Source: Phytophthora quininea (lineage: Eukaryota > Oomycota > Peronosporomycetes > Peronosporales > Peronosporaceae). Taken from it: 38,471 bases of DNA. The notes under the pieces were generated by a model. The model made no database searches. It was not told where the DNA came from and worked only from the letters and a program-made list of their open reading frames with translations. Below, piece after piece: positions 1-10,427 of this stretch (positions within the stretch are counted from its first letter, which is position 1; each line of letters opens with the position of its first letter). The position numbers were made by a program, and so were the translations under genes. The stretch is from NCBI GenBank assembly GCA_011947345.1, contig JAAVTG010000617.1:1-38471 (forward strand), read 5' to 3'.

Positions 1-607
1 CGTAAGCATATTCAGCAGTACACTGTAGTACATGACACGCCGTAGAATACCGGTACAGAGGTGGAGATTCCTCTTTGTTATTCAGCGAGTCCGTCGAGCG
101 TCCACGAGGTAAGTCGGCGCAGTCACGATCAGTTGACGAGTCACAGATAAAACGTAACACGCAACTTTGTTGATTCCTTAGGCTGCCTCGCTCTTCTCCT
201 GCTGATACTTCTGCTCCAGGGAACGATTTAGAGAGTGAGCTCGGCTTTGACATGCATTGGCCAGCAGTGTGGGCGCGGATTGAGGATAGTGCAACGGTCC
301 CAAAGGCGGCGGCACTCCAAGACTTCCTGTCGCTGGTCCTGTCGCTGCTGTGGCAGCCACCTAGCTGGCTTAGCCTATCGGCGCGGTAGCCACGGGCTCT
401 GAGTTCGCATCGCAACACTCTTTAGCTCTGTGAGATTTACTCTCACTTTTGGTTTTGCCAACTTCACTACACAAGCCTCTCCCAACCTCCATCTCAAGCC
501 CCAATACCTTCTCTGTCATTTCGGTCTCCCCAGCTTCTAACGTCAGCAAAAGGAGCTGTTAGGTGACACAATCGACTGGGGTTGTAATCTGAGAAGCTCA
601 GACGTCA
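1..607. other. Sparse left edge, no confident gene
   Basis: I see no convincing coding region here. A 60-codon open frame on the minus strand (360 down to 178) starts with GTG directly after a tag acceptor-like triplet, is rich in Ala, Pro and Gln, and ends in a charged EQKYQQEKSEAA tail. It could be the last exon of a gene that lies outside recognisable sequence, or chance. No repeat or RNA gene is apparent. Confidence 0.3.
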
Positions 608-659
608 TTGCCGATCCAAAGTTCATTGCAGACTATGTCTTCTATCCCAGTTCCAAGCC

Positions 660-1000
660 ATGCGTCCCAGCTTCTCTGTGGTTGCTGTAGTAGTGATCCT
701 TCTCGTATGCCTGGATTCCTGTCCAGCTATGAAGGACACGCAAGCAGAAGAGACAGCATTCGGCTTCACGACAACGACCATGATTCTGCGAGAACCGAGG
801 AAGACCGCTCGTTGCCAATCAAACCAGTGGTTGTGAAGACTGCATCGAAGAAATTCACTGGAGAGTTCAACACGATTACGAACAAGGTCCTACACTACCT
901 TATCCGAGGGTTGATACCAAAAAAACCGCCGAACGTATTAAGCAGGATGCTGCTTCAATGTATTTTGTTGCTACTGCTGATAATTATTCGTCTTGCATGA
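660..1000 (+). pseudogene. Secreted RxLR-like effector remnant, frame-broken
   Basis: The frame from ATG 660 encodes a short protein (stop 834-836) that opens with a classic signal peptide: Met-Arg, then a Val/Ile/Leu-rich core of about 14 residues and a Ser-Cys-Pro-Ala cleavage region. A different frame (running to 1000) overlaps it and carries, about 30 residues after the signal peptide, an Arg-rich RRDSIRL stretch (from about 746), an acidic HDNDHDS stretch and an EEDR (about 797-808). That spacing resembles the RxLR...dEER layout of oomycete host-translocated effectors. A NKVLHYLIRGL segment follows that weakly resembles a WY-type helix. No single frame joins the signal peptide to these parts, so as written the gene is broken. 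There is no canonical RxLR tetrapeptide, so the assignment is an inference. The 3' end overlaps the converging minus-strand gene by 17 nt. Confidence 0.4.
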
Positions 1001-2057
1001 TAAATTCGAGCTCTTCGTACGCTGCACGCTGCAGTTCCTGCGTGACTCGAAGTTTGGCGATGAGCTCCGCTTCCTCAGCCTCCATACGGTTGATCTTCCT
1101 CTCAGAAAGCAAGCGTCTTTCGTGTTCGTGGGCCAATTTATCACGAGCCTTCTTGACCAGCTCCTTCTGGTAGTTCTTTTGCGCGATCTGTCGATGCTTC
1201 ACGGCTCGTCTCTCCTGTTCTCGAATATCTTGCGAGCGCTCCGCCAGCCCAAATCGGTCTTGCTCCCGACGACGTCGAATTTGCTCCAAGTGCACCTTTT
1301 CTCGGCGCGAGTGTCCTGCACGATCTGCGCTCGATGCGAAGTGTACTCGGTCATGAGTTGGTTGCGGCGCTCTCGAGAGGAAGCTTGCACCATGTTGTTG
1401 TATTCGCAAGCAGCTTTGATATCTCTCTGCATCTGCTCCATGGCCTCTTGCTTGACACGCTGTTTATTCTCATTGCGTCTTTTGATCGACTCGATCTCAC
1501 GCGCACGGCGTTTGGCTTTGAATGCGCTTCTGAGCGCGAGCGTCCTCAGCTCGAAGGTGGGAAAGACGATTCTCTAGCAGTTTGGCATCATCTTCAGCTT
1601 GTCGGCGCAAGTTCTTAGCATCTAACATTGCGCTTTGTAGTTCCGAAAAGTCTTCGTCCTGCTGTTGTGTACGTGGAGAAATGATCAATGCAGACGGCGC
1701 TGGTTCAGTCGGCGGCGCGTCGTCGATTTCATCGGCGTGTCCTTCGAACCACTCAAGGAATGTCAACTTGGCGATTTCTCCCGTTGCGTTCGGGTCCATG
1801 TCATCCAGAGCGCAGTCCAGGACTTTGGGGGACGTGTTGAAGCCCATATCAAGCAATAAGCTGCCGAGATGCTCCGTCCCAAACACACTAACAGAATAAA
1901 ACAACGTTTACAACGCTGGGAGACGATAAACGCGCGCGAGATTCAGGTTCGTACCCTTTGCCGATGTCATATTTGCAAATAACGCGTCAAAGTGCGGGGT
2001 TTCGCTCTCGTTGGTGAGCTCGGCACCTCGGACGCCTTCTTGCTCGTAGTCGGCCAT
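984..2057 (-). CDS. EF-hand plus coiled-coil protein (frame breaks)
   Basis: Exon 1 (2057-1955) begins at ATG with MADYEQEG and contains the first helix of a degenerate EF-hand (HFDALFANM). After an intron ending in ttctgttag, the second exon continues with the partner helix (HLGSLLLDMGF) and a second EF-hand-like unit around DDMDPNATGEI. A Pro/Ala linker follows, then about 200 residues of highly charged Arg/Glu/Lys/Gln coiled coil ending in EELEFIMQDE. The reading frame must shift near 1955, 1520 and 1297-1300; each lies at or beside a short A or G run and is consistent with missing bases. The regions between breaks stay open and keep their character, which argues for a real gene. The function is unknown. 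The EF-hand/coiled-coil design is common among cytoskeletal and axonemal proteins, but I cannot name it. Confidence 0.6.
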
Positions 2058-2193
2058 TCTTTGGCTGACAAACTCGACGACAATATGAAAGTGACACGCT
2101 GCAGAGAACCTCGTCCTTCATCCAAAATAGCTGCGATAAAAGCGGCGAATTTCTGACCAGCACTTCTGCAAGTCCGTCGTGACGCAAATATCT

Positions 2194-3847
2194 CTACTGT
2201 TCGCGCCAAATGGCGTCTGACATCTTGGCAACATCCACCATCTCAGCAGCATCGTGGACACGTAAGATATCGGCGCCTTGCTGGATCGCAGCACAGCAAG
2301 TAGCAGCTGTACCCCACGATCGGTCTTTGGGCTCCGGGCGGCCGCAGATTTCCCCGATGAAACCTTTTCTGGACGACCCAACCTTCAGCACAAACGAGTT
2401 AGTGATTAATTGTCCGTGAATGCAACACCGTAAAACTTACGAGTAAGGGCAGCTCATGACTGTTTTGCTTCGCGGTCGAAAGGTTACGCAGTAGCTGCAA
2501 GTTTAGTACGCGCGCTTTCGCGAATCCAATGCCAGGATCCAGCACAATGTTCAGCGGAAGATCCCAGCGGCCTCGGCTGCTTCCACGCGTTCATTGAGCA
2601 CGGTTGATACCTCAGTGACCACGTCACCGTAATCCTACATCATGATAGCATACATTAGCTTTTAAATCGATTTCACACTAGACAATCATTTAACAAACCT
2701 TGAGACTGGTCATCGTTTTGGGTGTTCCTCGCATGTGCATCAGCACAATCTGCAACATCAATAATCGTAAGAACTTGCAACTATCTTCTGCGCTAAATGC
2801 CACTCACCGGAACTCGAAGCTTGGCCACCGTCGTCAACATCTCGGGGTCTTTCAAACCCGCTGAAATATCGTTGACAACGTTGGCACCTGCTTCAACCGC
2901 TAGACGTGCTACTTCTGCCTTAGTAGTGTCGATCGAGATGGCAATTTTGCTCTGTTCACGGATCCCTCGAATCACTGGTAGAACTCGTCGCAGCTCCTCC
3001 TCTTCAGTCACTGGCTCTGCACCAGGTCGACTGGACTCGCCTCCGATGTCAATCATGTCGACTCCAGCGCGTTCCATCTCTAAAGCTTTTGCACTGCAGC
3101 GTTCACCGTCGCCAGCTCCGCCCCGTCACTAAAACTGTCGGGCGTGACGTTCACTATGCCCATGACGTACGTCTTGCTGCCTAATGGCCACGGCTCTGAC
3201 TTGTCCACTGGTAGCATGGGCACTGGGGCCACATAACGTTGGTCGCCTGCTTTTAGCTGGTCGTAAAGCGTCCTCATGGACAACTTCAACACTGGGTGCA
3301 CTAAATCCGACGCTAGATCACACAGCGGAGCCAGCACAAAATCTCGCTCGGCGATTCTTTCATGAGGGACGATCAATGGTCCTTCCGGAGTGTCCAACTT
3401 GACGTCCAGATCATCGTACAGTAAAATGTCCACATCAATGAGACGAGGACCCCACCTAAACAATCGCAGCATAAGAAATATGTAAGCTAAAATAAAATAA
3501 AATGAATTTTGCAACATACCGTAATGACGGCGTCGGCCGATCTCCTCTCGATGGTCTTGAAGGCTCCCAGCAGCTCATGCGGCTGAAGCTCCGTCTTGAC
3601 TCTTGCCACGAGGTTCAGGAAGGCCGGCTGGTCCTCCACGTACTGCGGGGCCGTCGTATACAGCCGAGAAGTGGCCTCCACTGGGCCAACCACTTTGGTC
3701 AGCATGTCCAGCGCCGCCTCCAAGTTCTGAGCTTGTCACCTGCATTAAAATATCAATTAAACGAATAAGTAATTATTCATACAAGTGTAAATGTTGCAAC
3801 CTACCCAGGTTCGTCCCCAGCGCAGCGTATACTCGAGCAGGTGCCAT
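2194..3847 (-). CDS. Bifunctional HPPK-DHPS, folate biosynthesis (frame breaks)
   Basis: This is a fusion of 6-hydroxymethyl-7,8-dihydropterin pyrophosphokinase and dihydropteroate synthase, catalysing two consecutive steps of folate synthesis. Six exons fit: 3847-3805, 3739-3520, 3455-2808, 2749-2699, 2634-2441 and 2382-2194. The HPPK part shows ALGTNLG at the start, DQPAFLNLVARV in the middle and WGPRLIDVDILLYD. The DHPS part shows MGIVNVTPDSFSDG, IDIGGESSRPGAEPV, ISIDTTKAEVA, NVVNDISAG, IVLMHMRGTP, IVLDPGIGFAK and VGSSRKGFIGEICG, which are the pterin and pABA/sulfonamide pocket motifs. The protein begins directly with HPPK and no aldolase (FolB) domain precedes it, unlike the fungal three-domain enzyme. 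Frame shifts are needed near 3726, 3540 and 3520 and at 3087-3090 and about 2555, all consistent with missing bases. It is divergent from the neighbouring HTATIP2-like gene, with only 87 nt between the start codons. Confidence 0.9.
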
Positions 3848-3934
3848 CACTTCGGTGGTCGTATTTTGTGTTTATGAAATGGCTAACTTAAACTTTCTGT
3901 GACAGGGTTACACTCTCAGCTAACCAAAAGAAGC
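3848..3934. promoter_or_regulatory. Compact bidirectional promoter
   Basis: Only 87 nt separate the HPPK-DHPS start codon (minus) from the start codon of the first HTATIP2-like gene (plus), so both promoters and both 5' leaders must fit or overlap here. No clear match to the oomycete initiator element is visible. The assignment rests on gene layout alone. Confidence 0.5.
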
Positions 3935-4789
3935 ATGGGTTACGTCGCATTGGTGCAAGGTGCTACGGGCGCTGTAGGCCGCGATCTGGTGGCGGAGTTG
4001 GTGCAATCCCCGTCATGCAGCAAGGTTTACGCGCTGAGTCGCCGAGAGATCCCAGAGACCGCCTGGGGACAGTCGTTCCCGTCATTGGACGTGTCCAAGG
4101 CGCAAGACAAGCTGGAGATCGTCTCTGTGGACTTTGAGGAGCTCCACCGCGACTGGAAGAAGCTCCCCATGGGTGTGGACGCAGCCTTTTCATGTCTCGG
4201 AACGACCCGCAAAGACGCAGGCTCAGCTGAAGCCTTCCGCAAAGGTGACGAACGTCTGAAAGATGATACAGGTCAAGTACTAAAGATATTTTATATTGCA
4301 GTGGATTTGGAATATGTGACGACGTTCGCGACGCTCGCCAAGGAGAGCAAAGTGCCGTACTTTGGTCTATTGACCGCCAGTGTACGTGAATTGACAGTGC
4401 TTTCATTACGATATGGAGTCTAATTGAAGTGGTGGGTTCTACTACTAGAATGCCGACAAGGACAGTTGGTTTCTGTATCCGCAGACCAAGGGCGAGGTGG
4501 AGGAGAATTCAAAAAGCTGACGTTTGAACGCACGTCGATCTTCCGCCCGGGACTCATCAACCGCGGAGAGAAGGCGAGGACGATCGAGTCCATCGCTAGC
4601 TACGTTCTGCCCAGTGTAAGTGTGCCAACCTTTGTGTACCATTTAATACTAAGGCTGCAGGGTTCTAGATCACGACACGAGCTATCGCCAAGGGGATGGT
4701 GGCCGACTACGAGAGCGGCAAGGCTGGTCTGCAGGAGTGGAGCAACGCGAAGCCTCAAGCAGTCGAGCACCGACAAGACCGAGCTGTAA
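3935..4789 (+). CDS. HTATIP2-like NAD(P)-binding protein, copy 1 (frame breaks)
   Basis: This belongs to the atypical short-chain dehydrogenase/NAD(P)-binding family related to HTATIP2 (TIP30). Exons 3935-4244, 4302-4381, 4449-4615 and 4669-4789 align with the downstream paralogue. The nucleotide-binding motif GATGAVGRDLVAELV is at the N-terminus, with LSRREIPE after the second strand, FSCLGTTRKDAGSAEAF in the middle, and WFLYPQTKGEVEE holding the Tyr-x3-Lys pair typical of the family. ERTSIFRPGLINRG follows. The start MGYVAL matches the MSYVAL of the paralogue. Compared with that copy it has two extra introns, a frame break at 4506-4508 (GAGGAGAATTC, one base short) and a probable second one near 4752 just before the C-terminus. 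It is either an enzyme gene with sequencing deletions or a decaying tandem duplicate. The substrate is unknown. Confidence 0.75.
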
Positions 4790-4971
4790 ACGTTTGCGCG
4801 ACGTAAACCACAAAAGTCTTTCCTTCACTTGAATACACTATAGTGGTGTGACACTTTTATGCTCGTCGATCATCCAAGTGATTACGCGCCATCTGCACCA
4901 CGTCGCAGATTTTCTTCCCCGAAGAGGCTCAGTTCCCAAAAGTATCTGCGGTGCACAAGTCCACTAAGAAA

Positions 4972-5702
4972 ATGTCCTACGTCGCGCTTGTGATCGGATC
5001 TACTGGCGCTGTAGGCCGCGATCTTGTCGCTGAGCTGGTCGCCTCCAAGAAATGCACGAAAGTCATCGCACTGTCGCGTCGCGAGGTGCCTGAGACCAAG
5101 TGGAGCAGCACGTTCCCATCATTGGACACGGACGCGGCCAAGACCAAGCTGGAGGTGCGTTCAGTCAACTTCGACCAGCTGTCAGAGCAAGACATCAAAC
5201 CGTCCGACAAGGTGGACGCAGCGTTCTCGTGTCTGGGCACGACCCGCAAGGACGCAGGCTCGGCCGAAGCCTTCCGCACGGTAGACCTCGACTACGTGAC
5301 CAAGTTCGCTGAACTATCCAAGGCCGCTGGCGTCGGGTACTTCGGCTTGTTGACGTCTCAAGGAGCCAATAAGAACAGTTGGTTCCTGTACCCGCAGACC
5401 AAGGGAGAAGTGGAGGAGAAGGTGCAGGAGATGAAGTTTAAACGGACTTCGATCTTTCGCCCTGGAATGCTGCAACGCGGGGACTTGCTGAGAGGAACCG
5501 AGAAGATGTTTGGATGGATGATCCCAGGAGTAAGTGGAGAGGGTTGTAACCTGCGAGTGTGTGAAGACTGACGATTTATTTAATGCTGCAGAGCTACCAG
5601 ATCCCGGTGCATGCGGTGGCCAAGGGCATGCTGGAGGATTACGAGAGTGGAACTGACGAGCTGAAGGAGTGGAGCCACGCTGACCTCAAGAAGTTCGAGT
5701 AG
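4972..5702 (+). CDS. HTATIP2-like NAD(P)-binding protein, copy 2 (intact)
   Basis: There are two clean exons, 4972-5529 and 5592-5702, giving 222 residues with a gtaagt donor and a ctgcag acceptor. The protein begins MSYVALVIGSTGAVGRD, the Rossmann dinucleotide-binding loop of the HTATIP2/NmrA-like atypical SDRs. It continues with LSRREVPETKW, FSCLGTTRKDAGSAEAF, LLTSQGANKNSWFLYPQTK (catalytic-type Tyr-x3-Lys) and RTSIFRPGML, and ends in a charged EWSHADLKKFE tail. The length is close to that of human HTATIP2. It lies about 180 nt after copy 1 in the same orientation, and the pair clearly arose by tandem duplication. Family members are proposed redox sensors or regulators of transport; a specific substrate cannot be inferred here. 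Confidence 0.88.
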
Positions 5703-5805
5703 TTTGTATGTACAAGAAGTCATCCCGTTGAACCAAACCAATTCATTTTTCATTCCAGACGGTCTTCAGTGTTGCGAGTTGAAGATTCACGCAGGTAGAT
5801 TATGC

Positions 5806-6051
5806 CTACACCACGTCGATTTTCTTGAGCTTTTCCTCGAGCTGTTTGTAGTCCTTGGAGTTTTCGTTGTCGATCAGCCTCGGCAGCTTGCCAGCGATAT
5901 CGATGGTGGCGAGCACCAATACACGTTGCAACACATCAAGATGTCAGACCCGTGTCCTAAGACACCGCTGCCCTGGAGGTGACCTGCTATAGTCCACAAT
6001 TTTTATCGCACGGGCGGCGTAGACGGATAGTTCGTCGTCGTCCTTGAACAT
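5806..6051 (-). pseudogene. Decayed copy of the small Tyr-rich membrane protein
   Basis: The minus strand from ATG 6051 encodes MFKDDDELSVYAARA. In changing frames it is followed by MCCNVYWCSPPSI and finally DYKQLEEKLKKIDVV before a stop at 5806-5808. These match, in the same order, three parts of the neighbouring protein at 6330-6659: its acidic N-terminus, its WCCACYCSPASM juxtamembrane segment and its DYIQLEEKLKRIETV end. The copy is shorter, lacks a readable membrane helix and needs at least two frame changes plus readthrough of an internal stop. I read it as a tandem duplicate that has lost function. Confidence 0.6.
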
Positions 6052-6329
6052 GTTCGTTGTCTTTTGACCAGTGAAGACTAAGGCCAACGTGTTGCATAAT
6101 TCGGAGAATGTTCGACTTGAAATGCTGAGACTTGCAATCCGAGGTTTAGTTTTGGGATGGTGCTGGCGATGTTAGTGTTCTACTTGCGAGCGGAGTTGGT
6201 TGAGGAAATCGCATCATCGGTATATCAAATCCGATTGTTTCCAACCCTCAACACTGCGAGCCATTGAACGAAAGCAATGGATTTTGCTTGGATGGTCTTT
6301 GGTTTTGCAAGTTCACAGGCAGACCTGAC

Positions 6330-6659
6330 TTACACCGTCTCGATTCTCTTAAGCTTCTCCTCGAGTTGTATGTAGTCGGGGTTGTTGTTGCCATCGACAC
6401 CCTGGTCTTCGTCGTCGCCTCCGCGGTTCCAAGAGTTGCAAAAGGCGTTTGGTCTCGCCATCGATGCCGGCGAGCAGTAACACGCGCAGCACCACGTCAA
6501 TAGCAAAACCACTGCAAAGACCAGCAGAGTAATCATACTCATAGTAGCACAATCTTTATCTTTCTCGCAATCGTAGTAGTAGTGGTCGTAGTCATAGGTC
6601 ATGTCGCCTTCTTTGCTTGTCGGGGAGTACAATTCGATCTCGTCCGCTATCAAATGCAT
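6330..6659 (-). CDS. Small single-pass membrane protein, Tyr/Asp-rich ectodomain
   Basis: This is an unrecognised protein of 109 residues. From ATG 6659 it has an acidic N-terminal part with a striking Tyr/Asp cluster (YDYDHYYYD, residues 22-30). One hydrophobic helix follows (about 42-57), then a cysteine cluster WCCACYC that could be palmitoylated. The hydrophilic tail carries GGDDEDQGVDGNNN and a short amphipathic end QLEEKLKRIETV. There is no signal peptide upstream of the helix, so topology is uncertain. A decayed homologue lies at 5806-6051, which supports this being a real coding unit. It lies just beyond the stop codon of the first multi-pass membrane gene. Confidence 0.55.
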   Translation of the reverse strand: MHLIADEIELYSPTSKEGDMTYDYDHYYYDCEKDKDCATMSMITLLVFAVVLLLTWCCACYCSPASMARPNAFCNSWNRGGDDEDQGVDGNNNPDYIQLEEKLKRIETV

Positions 6660-6684
6660 TTTTACGAGAAAGTTCGCAGCAGAA

Positions 6685-8383
6685 CTAGGTAGATGTCGAA
6701 TTGTTGTCGCTATTGTGCAGCCACGAGAACGCAAAGGTGTAGTCGTAGCCTGGAGACGATACCAAGTGAGCTATCACTTCCTCAATAAAGAAAGGGAAAT
6801 TCTTACCATGATGCTGAAGCGAAGCTTGAACATTGTAGAAGACCCAGAAGCAGATTTTGGTCTGCACCCCTGGCCATTGCCCTTCCAGCACAAAAGCTAG
6901 TTGATGGAGAGCCGAGAACCGTAACTTGTACTGCAACACGCCACATAGCAGCAACAGTGCTAACAATTTCAATGAGCAGCTAAACATGACGTTGCTCAAA
7001 GCTTGACGTAGCTCTTCTTCTGTCAGATTCGCCAGCTGCGCATAATACTCTCGATTGGGTAATTGATACATGAGACCCATATAGATACCTACGCCGCAAA
7101 CGAATCGTAAGTCTGAGTAACAAGTCAATAGCCAAACACTTACAGAATATCAACGGAATGAACACGCCGACGTAGTTGATGAGGACGAGGAACTCCGTCA
7201 GGTACAGTATCTGCTGCACTGACAACGTATATTGTACGGCAGTCTCCGTAAGCATCTTCGGATCTTGAGTTTCATCAATGTCAGGTACCGTCGGTTGAAT
7301 TCTAGCTCCAGTGTTGGTAGAACTTCTTGGCAGCTGCTCAATCACTTTAATTGACGATCTTTTCTGGTCGCTTGCAGTATTAAACGTCGCCACTTGCACG
7401 TGTTGCTGCTGTAGCATCGCCTCCGCTCGATCCAAAGCAGTCGATGCTCGCCTGCCAACATTTGACTTCAACACCAAGTATTGAGGGTCGTACACCTTTT
7501 CATGTCCAAGTTTCCGTCCCAATTTCTCCATCGAGTAAAGAGCGACATTGACATCACGTAATGAGAGGGCCAACTGTATCACAAGAGCTGCAGAGACCAT
7601 AAGTGTCGTCCCGATGGAGGGTGAATTCTGCATGCAGTAGGCCACAAACAATGCGTTGAAAACCTCCGAGTTGAAGACCACCACTTCAGGCATTTCGTCG
7701 CTCAAGTGGACGACTGTCTTGGTGAAGATGTTCCTCATAACGAGTTTAATCACTGGTAGCAGCGACGAAAACAGCACTTTGCCGGTCTTGGACAGCGTCG
7801 TGAAGATGTAATAGTACAGCGGGTATGTGATGACGAGGAGAACTTCGACCAGCCACACTTTAATGGTGTTGATCACCATCGTACCTGAACCTGGCGTCTC
7901 TTTGATCTTCTTGGCCCACTCGATAGCGATCGAAATGGTGATGATCACAACCCACGCAGGCATCGCAACAACGATGGAGAACGGCACGGGAAGCCAATGG
8001 CAAGTCAAGACAGTAGAGAACCCCGTGCTGAGAGCTGACACGACGATCGTGTTCCTAACCACCCGCCAATTCGGATATGGCAGCGCTCGCACGCTGGTTC
8101 TGAATTGCTGAGCGCATAGGAAACTCATGACCAAGTAGCAGTAGAACTCGCGCACTTGGAGCATTTTGTTGGCTTTCAAACCTGCGGACGGACGGTCGAG
8201 AGGTATAACATCGCTGAGTACTGTGATGACCAAGCACGGGAGTGGCGTCACCGCCAAGACGAAAAGCACACGAGACCAACTGGTTTCTCGCGTGTACTTG
8301 GCCAGAGCGAGCACTCGGTGAGACGAATAGCTGCCATGCAGCTCGACTTGCGTCGATTCCCACCACTTGAGGAGTTTATTCAT
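6685..8383 (-). CDS. Multi-pass membrane protein, WESTQVELHG family, member A (intact)
   Basis: Three exons (8383-7144, 7088-6807, 6749-6685) give 528 residues with no frame break. The protein begins MNKLLKWWESTQVELHGSYS, the signature shared by all full members here, and has about nine hydrophobic segments. Conserved landmarks are VTPLPCLVI, EFYCYLVMSFL, VPFSIV, FTTLSKTG, LLPVIKLVMRNIF, VVHLSDEMPEVVVFN, YCMQNSPSI, YLTEFLVLINYV, QLPNREYYAQL, QTKICFWVFYNVQASL and a terminal GYDYTFAFSWL. A hydrophilic loop of about 100 residues precedes the eighth segment and varies most between paralogues. An upstream GTG-initiated extension exists, but ATG 8383 aligns best with the other members. I do not recognise a characterised family; a transporter, channel or receptor role is possible but not shown by any motif. 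Confidence 0.82.
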
Positions 8384-8538
8384 ACGACTTGTCCAGGATC
8401 TGCTAGTCCAGTTGTGACAGTGGCTCGTTGTGGTCGGGAGTCTGACCGCAAGACCTTTACAAATATTAATAGCGGTAAGCACAGAAGAGCGAGGAATTCT
8501 TTAGCTTTCATTGTTTTCTTTGAAACTATTTGTATAAT

Positions 8539-10297
8539 TTACTTGGAATTTGTTTTGGAGTGCTCACGTAGCCAAGTAAACTGGAAGGTGTAGTCGTAGC
8601 CTGGAAGGGATGTCATTAGACGAACCATCACAGGAAACGTTTTTGAGACCCTACCTGAGTGCAACAGCGATGCCTGAACATTGTAAAATACCCAAAAGAT
8701 GAGCTTAGTTTGCACCCCGGCTAGTTGTTTCTCCAAGACAAACCCCAACTGCCGGATTGGCGACAACCCCAGTTTCCGCTGCAGCGCGATGATTAGCAGA
8801 ATCAGCGACACAAACTGCAGCGAGCAATAGAACAGCACGTTCTGCAGGGTCTGGAATAATTGTTCTCGTCCATGCCAACAAGTTGCGCGTAGTAGTCGCG
8901 ATTCGGCAGTCTGTACATCACCGACAAGTACATCGCTGCAACACACAACAACGTGAGAATGAGCTCATACTAGCAGCAACAAAACCTCACAGAAGAGTAA
9001 CGGGATTATAACTTCGACGTAGTGTAGAAGAAGAATAAACTCCGCCATATACAGCAGTCGTCGGACCTTCCGAGTGTATCGCAGTGTGACGGGAATCTTG
9101 TTCGTCGTTAAATGGATCTCCTCGACGACGGGGTTGACACTACCTCTTCCAAAACTTGTTTCGCCACACGTAGAGGCTGCGGAGCGAGAGCAAAAGTACT
9201 GCAGGCATCGACTGCCATAACCACCAACGACTTGGTGCGCTTACGTTCAGGTCGAACTCGTGTCAAATTCCCTATAGCGGGTCCACTCACAGTGGCCTGA
9301 GTCCTCGTTTCCTCTCTCAGTAGTAAATTTACGCGCTCAAGGGTGCTATTACGTCGACCTTTGCTAGCTTCACTACTAAGAATTTTAATCCACTTTTTTC
9401 GTGCTCGATTCGATGCTCCAAGTCTTCCAACCCACGTCGAGCGATCTCCACATCACGTACTGATAACCCCAGCAGCAATACATGGGCCAACATAAGCTCA
9501 AGTGTCGTCCATATCGACGGCGAATTCTGCATACAGTAAGAGACAAACAATGCGTTGAATACTTCCACGTTGAAAATGACGACTTCGGGCAAATCATCTC
9601 GCAGATGCACCACCGTTCTCACAAAGATGTTCCTCATGAGGATTTTAATCATCGGTAACAACAATGCAAACCCCGTTTGGTTCCAATTCGTCAACGTCGT
9701 GAAGATGTAAAAGTACGGAGGATAGATCAATACCAGCAGCACTTCACACATCCAGACCTTCATCACATTCACCACCATCGTCCCGGAGCCTGCTGTTTCT
9801 CGGATCTTCTTCCTCCATTCAATAGCCAAGGTAATTGACATGACGACCACCCACATAGGCATCACGGAGATAATCGAGAACGGCACTGGGAATCCAATTT
9901 CCAAACTAAGTAAGTAAAGAAATCCCACACAACAACCTGCTACCACCATCGTATTGGGGATGACGTGTCTGAGTGGATACGGGAGCGTTGGAACACTGGA
10001 TCGGAACTGCTCTGCGCACAGGAAACACATGACCAGGTACGCGTAGTATTCGCGAACGAAAAAGTTGACGTTGTCGCTGATGATTTTGGAAGGAGCAGCG
10101 AGGGGTAACACGTCGCCGAGGGTTATAATGACCAAACACGGCAACGGAGTGGCCACCAAAACCATAATCGCTCGAAGTCGAGAGTTTTCGTTAGCGTAGT
10201 TTGCCAGCGCTAACGTGCGGTCGGTGGAATACCTTCCGTGCAGTTCCACTTGAGTCGACTCCCATAGATCCACGAGTCGGCTAGCTCTAGACAGCAT
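8539..10297 (-). CDS. Multi-pass membrane protein, WESTQVELHG family, member B (frame breaks)
   Basis: This is the same family and exon layout as member A. Exon 1 runs from ATG 10297 to a donor after 8991, exon 2 is 8935-8655 and exon 3 is 8600-8539. It shares LWESTQVELHGRYS, ATPLPCLVII, VFNALFVSYCMQNSPSIWTT, RRLLYMAEFILLLHYVEV, RLPNRDYYAQLVG, KLIFWVFYNVQASLLH and GYDYTFQFTWL with its paralogues. The frame must shift near 9350, at 9130-9133 (a G run on the plus strand) and near 8872, each consistent with one missing base. Between the breaks there are no stops and conservation continues. Spacing to member A is 155 nt, same strand. Whether it is functional depends on whether those deletions are real. 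Confidence 0.75.
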
Positions 10298-10427
10298 TAA
10301 ATATTAGTTACTCCGGAACGGCTAATTCGAGGAAGTGGACAGAGCTATAGCTGTTACACTACCACAACGTCCAAGTCAAAGTGGCATTCTCCAACCGATT
10401 ATGAACATTTTTCCGCTGATACCTGTT

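Noticed and set aside
5704..6503. Plus-strand open frames at 5704-5982 and 6264-6503
   Set aside because: Antisense to the small Tyr-rich membrane protein and its decayed copy, whose mutual similarity fixes the minus strand as coding.
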